Part shown: piece by piece, positions 59,533 to 64,000 of the stretch
How the letters are laid out: the number at the start of each line of letters is the position of its first letter
Numbering within the stretch: the first letter of the stretch is position 1
Assembly: GCF_048263515.1 (NCBI RefSeq)
Contig: NZ_JBLXEC010000001.1
Location: forward strand, 62,001 to 126,000
Length of the DNA: 64,000 bases
Origin: Marinovum sp048263515
GTDB lineage: Bacteria > Pseudomonadota > Alphaproteobacteria > Rhodobacterales > Rhodobacteraceae
Direction of reading: 5' to 3'
Made by a program: the position numbers and the translations under genes
The notes under the pieces: model-generated
What the model saw: only the letters and a program-made list of their open reading frames with translations
The model's database searches: none
Told to the model about the DNA's origin: nothing

Positions 59533-61035
59533 ATGAGCTGCGTCATCGGTCTCGACATCGGGACAACCTCCACAATCGGCATCGTGCTCGACGTTTCCTC
59601 CTCCAGGATCCTCGCGTCGGCCACACGACCGGTGACCCTGTCCTCGCCGCAGCAGGGCTGGGCCGAGGAAGATCCGGCAGAATGGTGGGCGAATGTCTGT
59701 GCCATCGTCCCCGAGCTCCTGCAACAGGCCAACCTCAAGAACACCGACATTTCGGCCATCGGCGCGACCGGCATGTTGCCGGCGACAGTGCTGCTGGACC
59801 GCGACGGCACGGTGCTGCGCCCCTCGATACAGCAGAGCGACGGGCGCACCGGCGCGCAGGTCAGGGAAATCGCCGCCGAAGTTCCAGAAGATCAGTTCGT
59901 TCAGCGCGCCGGCAACGGCATCAACCAGCAACTGGTCGCCAGCCGCATTCGCTGGATCGAGGAACACGAGCCCGAGGTCTTTGCCCGGATCGCCACGGTG
60001 CTTGGCTCTTACGACTACATCAACTGGCGCCTGACGGGCGCGCGCAGGGTGGAACAGAACTGGGCGCTGGAGGCCGGGTTCGTCGACCTCGGCACCGACA
60101 CGCTCGCGGATGACCTGATCGCCCTTGCCCATCTGAAGCGCGACATGGTGCCTGACAAGGCAAGCTCGGCCGAGATCATCGGCCAGGTGTCCGCCGAGGC
60201 CGCAGCCCAGTCGGGCCTGGCAGAAGGCACGCCAGTGGTCGGCGGCGCCGCTGATCACATCGCCTCGGCCTATGCCGCCGGGGTGCTGGCCTCGGGGGAC
60301 GTGCTGCTCAAGTTCGGCGGCGCGGCCGATATCATGATTGCCACGGACACCGCCCGCCCCGACCCGCGCATGTTTCTGGATTATCACATCATTCCCGGGC
60401 TGTTCATGCCCAACGGCTGCATGTCGACCGGCGGCTCCGCCCTGAACTGGTTCATCGCCCAGTTCGCCAAGGCCGAGGCGGCCGAAGCGGAAAGGCGCGG
60501 CATCAGCCCGCATCAGTATCTCGACGAACTGGCCGCCGAGATCGCGCCCGGCGCCGATGGCGTCACCTTCATCCCCTACCTCCTGGGCGAGAAGACACCG
60601 ATCCACGACCCGGATGCCCGCGGCACCATCCTCGGCCTCAGCCTGAACCACGACATTCGCCATCTCTGGCGCGCCCTGCTCGAAGGCTATGCCTATGCCT
60701 TCCGCCATCATATCGAGGTCTTCAACGAGATGGGCTTTCCCACCACGCGCTTTCTGGCCTCTGACGGCGGCTCGAAATCGCAGCTCTGGATGCAGATCTG
60801 CGCCGACGTCCTGCAGGCGCCGGTGCAGCTGCTGACCGGGCACCCCGGCTCCTGCCTTGGCGCGGCCTGGCTGGCGGGTATGGGCACCGGGGCGACCGAT
60901 GACTGGGGCGGCGTCGCAAACTGCGTGAGCTACGGCCGCGAGGTCCGGCCCGACCCCGCGCAACAGGCCGGTTATGACGAAGGCTATGCCTTTTTCCGCG
61001 AGACATACGAGAGACAGAGGGAACAGCGACAATGA
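59533..61035 (+). CDS. FGGY-family carbohydrate kinase
   Basis: 500 residues. The N-terminal phosphate loop is VIGLDIGTTSTIGIVLD and the FGGY C-terminal half includes RFLASDGGSKSQLWMQICADVL. GSALNWFI and YLLGEKTPIHDPDARG are xylulokinase-type landmarks. Phosphorylates a sugar with ATP. Stop overlaps the HAD gene as ATGA. Substrate not readable. Confidence 0.9.
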   Translation: MSCVIGLDIGTTSTIGIVLDVSSSRILASATRPVTLSSPQQGWAEEDPAEWWANVCAIVPELLQQANLKNTDISAIGATGMLPATVLLDRDGTVLRPSIQQSDGRTGAQVREIAAEVPEDQFVQRAGNGINQQLVASRIRWIEEHEPEVFARIATVLGSYDYINWRLTGARRVEQNWALEAGFVDLGTDTLADDLIALAHLKRDMVPDKASSAEIIGQVSAEAAAQSGLAEGTPVVGGAADHIASAYAAGVLASGDVLLKFGGAADIMIATDTARPDPRMFLDYHIIPGLFMPNGCMSTGGSALNWFIAQFAKAEAAEAERRGISPHQYLDELAAEIAPGADGVTFIPYLLGEKTPIHDPDARGTILGLSLNHDIRHLWRALLEGYAYAFRHHIEVFNEMGFPTTRFLASDGGSKSQLWMQICADVLQAPVQLLTGHPGSCLGAAWLAGMGTGATDDWGGVANCVSYGREVRPDPAQQAGYDEGYAFFRETYERQREQRQ

Positions 61036-61709
61036 TCAAGGCGATTGCCTGGGATATCGACGGCACATTGGTCGACAGCGAACCGCTGCATCTCTTTGCC
61101 CTGAAAGAGGTGTGCCGCGCGCATCAAGTCGACATTTCCGATCTCGCCGACACGCATTTCGTGGGCGTTCACATCGGCAATGTCTGGCGCGAGCTGCAAC
61201 CGCGCTTCCCGACCGGGGTGACCTATGAGGCGTGGTCGGCAGGGATCAACCGGGCATTTGCCGGCAATGCCGATCGTCTGGTCGAGATCGCCGGCGCCGC
61301 GTCTGTCGTCCGGGATCTCGCCGTGCAGGGCTTGCAGCAGGTCGCAGTGTCCAATTCCGGCCGCACCGTGGTGGACGCCAACCTGGCGGCAATCCGCGTC
61401 GACGGCTTGATGAAGTTCAGCCTCAGCCTCGATGACGTCTGCGAAGGCAAGCCCGATCCCTTTCCCTATCGATATGCCTGCTACCTGCTGGGGCTCGACC
61501 CCGGCTGCGTTCTGGCCGTGGAAGACAGTGCCACAGGCGTCGCCAGCGCCAGGGCCGCCGGCCTGCCGGTGGCCGTTTTGCACGGCACCGGGACCACCGT
61601 GCCAGGATCGCAATACCCGATCTCCGCCCTCTCCGAGCTGCCCGATGTCATCGCAGCACTGGCCCGTCCGCCCGAAGTGACGCGCGAACACGCCCGCCAG
61701 CACCATTGA
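61032..61709 (+). CDS. HAD-superfamily phosphatase/phosphomutase-like
   Basis: 225 residues. Motif I AWDIDGTLVDSEP gives the two Asp nucleophile/acid pair, motif II VAVSNSGRTVV the Ser, and motif III/IV EGKPDPFPY with VLAVEDSATGVASARAA. A capped HAD phosphatase of the beta-phosphoglucomutase branch. ATG overlaps the kinase stop by four bases. Confidence 0.9.
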   Translation: MIKAIAWDIDGTLVDSEPLHLFALKEVCRAHQVDISDLADTHFVGVHIGNVWRELQPRFPTGVTYEAWSAGINRAFAGNADRLVEIAGAASVVRDLAVQGLQQVAVSNSGRTVVDANLAAIRVDGLMKFSLSLDDVCEGKPDPFPYRYACYLLGLDPGCVLAVEDSATGVASARAAGLPVAVLHGTGTTVPGSQYPISALSELPDVIAALARPPEVTREHARQHH

Positions 61710-61728
61710 CACGGCCGAGGGAGGCGAC

Positions 61729-63213
61729 ATGACAGACAGACCGAACATCCTGTGGATCACCACCGATCAGCAACGGTTTGACACCATCCACGCACATGGC
61801 AATGCGGCAATCCACACGCCGAACCTCGACCGGCTGGCCGCCGAGGGGATGTCGTTCCTGCGAACCTATTGCCAGGCCCCGATATGCACGCCAAGCCGCG
61901 CATCCTTCATGACAGGGCGCTACCCCGCGTCGCATCACGTGCACCGCAACGGCAACGATCACTGGCCTCCGGCCGAGACAATCCTGCCGGCGATCCTGAA
62001 AGATACCACGGATTACACCACCGGCCTGATCGGCAAGCACCACCTGTCGCGGTCGGAGAACCGGATCGAACTGATCCCCGAAGACGGCTACGACGTGGCC
62101 GAGCTCTCCGATTGCTGGCCGATCGGGCGCGCCTATGACGACTGGCTGACCCACAAGCACGGCGTCGACGACCCGCTGGCGCTCTACCCCGAGCTTCTGG
62201 CCAATGCGCCCCGCGATTACGGCCCCGGACTGCCGATGGCGCTTCAGCAATCGACCTGGTGGGCCGAGCGGGCCTCTGCCTTTATCGAGGATCACAAGGA
62301 CGGCCCGTGGTTTCTGAACCTCAATGCGGTCGATCCACATCCACCGTTCTTTCCGCCGCAGGAGTTTCTCGACAGGTACAAACCCGAGGACATGCCCCTG
62401 CCGCTGTTTCGCGAAAGCGACATTGCGCGGCAAGAGGAGTTCCGGGAAATCGACCAGCAGTGGACGAAAATCCAGGACGTGCGCCGCTACGATCCGGCCG
62501 AGGATGTCGACCAGTCGCAAACGCCGCTGGAAGACCGGAACCTGTTCGATTTTCCGCCCGACACCTACGACGCACGCATGGTCAAGGCCTGCTACTACGC
62601 GATGATCGAGATGGTCGACGACCGGATCGGCGCGGTGCTCAAGGCGCTGGACGACAGCGGCCAGGCCGAAAACACCCTCGTCATCTTCACCTCGGACCAT
62701 GGCGAGATGATGGGCGACCACGGCATGCTCTACAAAGGCTGCCGGTTCTTCGAAGGGCTGGTGCACGTACCGCTGATCATCCGCTGGCCCGGCGTGACCG
62801 AACCGGGGGCGCAGAGCGATGCGCTGGTGGAACTGGTCGATCTCGCGCCTACGATTCTCGACATCGCGGGCGTCGAGAGGCCCGGCAACATGCAAGGCAA
62901 ACCCCTGACCGACCTGCTCAAGGGCCGGACCACCACGCACAAACCCCACGTCGTCTGCGAATTCAACGAGGCGCTGGCGGGAATGCCCTATCAGAGCCAC
63001 GGCACGATGGTGTTCGACGGTCGCTACAAGACCTGCATGTATCACGACGCCGGCAAGGCCGAGATCTTCGATCTGCAGGAAGACCCGGGAGAGTTCGTGT
63101 CCCTCTGGGACAAGCCGGGGTTCGAGCGCGAGCAGATCCGGCTTCTGAAACATCATCTCGATGCGGTCATGGCCACCTCTGACGCCGGCATCGAGCGGAC
63201 CGGAAACTACTGA
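61729..63213 (+). CDS. Sulfatase (Cys-type)
   Basis: 494 residues. Formylglycine site CTPSR at residues 53-57 in PICTPSRASFMTG. LVIFTSDHGEMMGDHGMLYKG gives the second metal site. No signal peptide, so it acts in the cytosol on an imported sulfate ester. Fourth and last gene of the plus-strand operon; AGGGAGG sits before the ATG. Confidence 0.93.
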   Translation: MTDRPNILWITTDQQRFDTIHAHGNAAIHTPNLDRLAAEGMSFLRTYCQAPICTPSRASFMTGRYPASHHVHRNGNDHWPPAETILPAILKDTTDYTTGLIGKHHLSRSENRIELIPEDGYDVAELSDCWPIGRAYDDWLTHKHGVDDPLALYPELLANAPRDYGPGLPMALQQSTWWAERASAFIEDHKDGPWFLNLNAVDPHPPFFPPQEFLDRYKPEDMPLPLFRESDIARQEEFREIDQQWTKIQDVRRYDPAEDVDQSQTPLEDRNLFDFPPDTYDARMVKACYYAMIEMVDDRIGAVLKALDDSGQAENTLVIFTSDHGEMMGDHGMLYKGCRFFEGLVHVPLIIRWPGVTEPGAQSDALVELVDLAPTILDIAGVERPGNMQGKPLTDLLKGRTTTHKPHVVCEFNEALAGMPYQSHGTMVFDGRYKTCMYHDAGKAEIFDLQEDPGEFVSLWDKPGFEREQIRLLKHHLDAVMATSDAGIERTGNY

Positions 63214-63219
63214 GACAAG

Positions 63220-63250
63220 GGCGGCGCGGCACCATTGGCGCCGCGTCGCC
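63220..63250. terminator. GC-rich hairpin between convergent genes
   Basis: GGCGGCGCGGCACC (63220-63233) pairs with GGCGCCGCGTCGCC (63237-63250), 12 of 14 bases, three-base loop, in the 44-base gap between the sulfatase and the convergent SDR. A likely bidirectional terminator. Confidence 0.5.
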
Positions 63251-63257
63251 GCAGGGG

Positions 63258-64000
63258 TCAGGTCATGTAGACCCCGCCGGTGACGTTCACGCCCTGCCCG
63301 GTCATGAACCGCGCCCCGTCGGAGGCCAGAAACACCACCACATCGGCCACGTCCTCGGGCGTTTCGATCCGGCCGAGCGGCGTCTGGCTGACGTAATCTG
63401 CCAGCACTTCTTCCGGCGTCATGCCGCGCAACTCCGCCTCCCAGGCGACTTCGCGCTCCTGCATCGGTGTGCGCACGAAGCCGGGGCAGACCGCATTGAC
63501 CCTGATCCCGTCCCTGGCGTGTTCGCGCGCCAGCGCCTGGGTCCAGCCCAGAACGGCAAACTTCGACGCAGAGTAATGCGCAAGCAGCGGGGCCCCGACC
63601 TTGGAGGCGAGCGAGGCGGTGTTGACGATCGCGCCCTTGGTGCCATGCGCAAGGAAATGCGCCACGGCGACCTGATTGGTAAAGAAGACACCCTTGGCGT
63701 TGACGTCGAAGTTGAAGTCCCAGTCCGCCTCGGTCAACGCGAGGGCCGGCTTCATGTTCGACACCCCCGCATTGGCATGGCAGTGGGTGATCGGCCCGAA
63801 CACCTCGGCCCCGGCCGCAAAGGCGGCCTCGATCGAGGCCTTGTCCCGCACGTCGACCTGGTGGCAGGTTTTCGGCGCATCGATCGTCTCGGCTGCGGCC
63901 TTGCAGCGGTCGAGGTCGATGTCGGACAGGACCAGATTGTACCCCGCCCCGGCGAAGGCTCGCGCCGAGGCCAGACCAATGCCATTGGCTGCGCCGGTGA
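63258..64000 (-). CDS. SDR-family oxidoreductase, 5' end beyond window
   Basis: Open to the right edge, 247 codons visible. The residual TGAANGIGLASA is the NAD-binding glycine motif, with NAGV, NTASLASK and YSASKFAV supplying the catalytic Ser, Tyr and Lys. C-terminal TGQGVNVTGGVYMT is normal. The gene continues outside the window only by a short N-terminus. Confidence 0.93.
   Translation of the reverse strand, partial: TGAANGIGLASARAFAGAGYNLVLSDIDLDRCKAAAETIDAPKTCHQVDVRDKASIEAAFAAGAEVFGPITHCHANAGVSNMKPALALTEADWDFNFDVNAKGVFFTNQVAVAHFLAHGTKGAIVNTASLASKVGAPLLAHYSASKFAVLGWTQALAREHARDGIRVNAVCPGFVRTPMQEREVAWEAELRGMTPEEVLADYVSQTPLGRIETPEDVADVVVFLASDGARFMTGQGVNVTGGVYMT

Noticed and set aside
1..64000. 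CRISPR arrays, rRNA or tRNA genes, insertion sequences, phage genes
   Set aside because: None was found: no regularly spaced direct repeats, no transposase or integrase motifs and no RNA-gene conserved blocks were recognised.

Overview
The window is high-GC, densely coded DNA. Its gene families (tripartite tricarboxylate transporters, UgpC-type sugar ABC operons, RraA and SnoaL-like proteins, DUF6552/DUF805/DUF3592-like small membrane proteins, sulfatases) fit a marine alphaproteobacterium of the Roseobacter group (Rhodobacterales). No rRNA, tRNA, CRISPR array, phage gene or insertion sequence was seen. It reads as chromosome or chromid rich in accessory catabolic operons.

Layout. (1) 1-5.8 kb: end of a VOC protein, a DMT exporter, a sulfatase, an AraC regulator divergent from an SDR, a small membrane protein and a SMI1/KNR4-like protein. 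(2) 5.9-13.6 kb: a minus-strand carboxylate operon (tctC-tctB-tctA, an isopropylmalate/tartrate-type dehydrogenase, an Asp/Glu racemase-family protein, RraA, an AbrB-type membrane protein), divergent from an unusual GntR regulator with an apparent second winged helix. (3) 13.8-17.5 kb: an AcoR-like regulator that lacks GAFTGA, followed by a SnoaL-FMO fusion; both upstream regions carry GTTGCGCC repeats. (4) 17.5-31 kb: a PLP racemase/DUF1611 pair, a secreted protein of seven Cys-paired repeats, small proteins, a Crp/Fnr regulator, a rhomboid protease, a long inverted repeat, MaoC, a TetR/cupin pair, and a DUF805/DUF3592 membrane-protein run.

(5) 31.1-46.9 kb is the most striking region. It is a tightly packed minus-strand operon, many of whose genes overlap by ATGA. 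It encodes a sugar-type ABC transporter, a HisD-type dehydrogenase, an SDR, three SnoaL/NTF2-fold proteins, a LacI regulator, a double cupin, a methyltransferase, a MetE-like protein, an alpha/beta hydrolase and an RraA-like lyase. A fourth SnoaL gene is divergent. Two LacI-type operators lie in the divergent promoter. This looks like a complete import-and-degradation pathway for an unidentified compound.

(6) 47-49 kb: an SDR with a small membrane protein, divergent from a LysR regulator. (7) 49-63.2 kb: a second catabolic island with two sulfatases, a transaldolase, a DeoR regulator, an amidase, a complete ABC transporter with a Tat-type binding protein, and a divergent BtpA-FGGY kinase-HAD-sulfatase operon, consistent with use of a sulfated or amidated sugar. 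A partial SDR closes the window.

In all three solute-binding-protein operons a strong hairpin sits directly after the binding-protein gene, which suggests differential mRNA stability. Two very short ORFs (35 and 40 codons) are wedged into the region 5 operon with stop/start overlaps. Functions are read from motifs and context only; no database search was possible.
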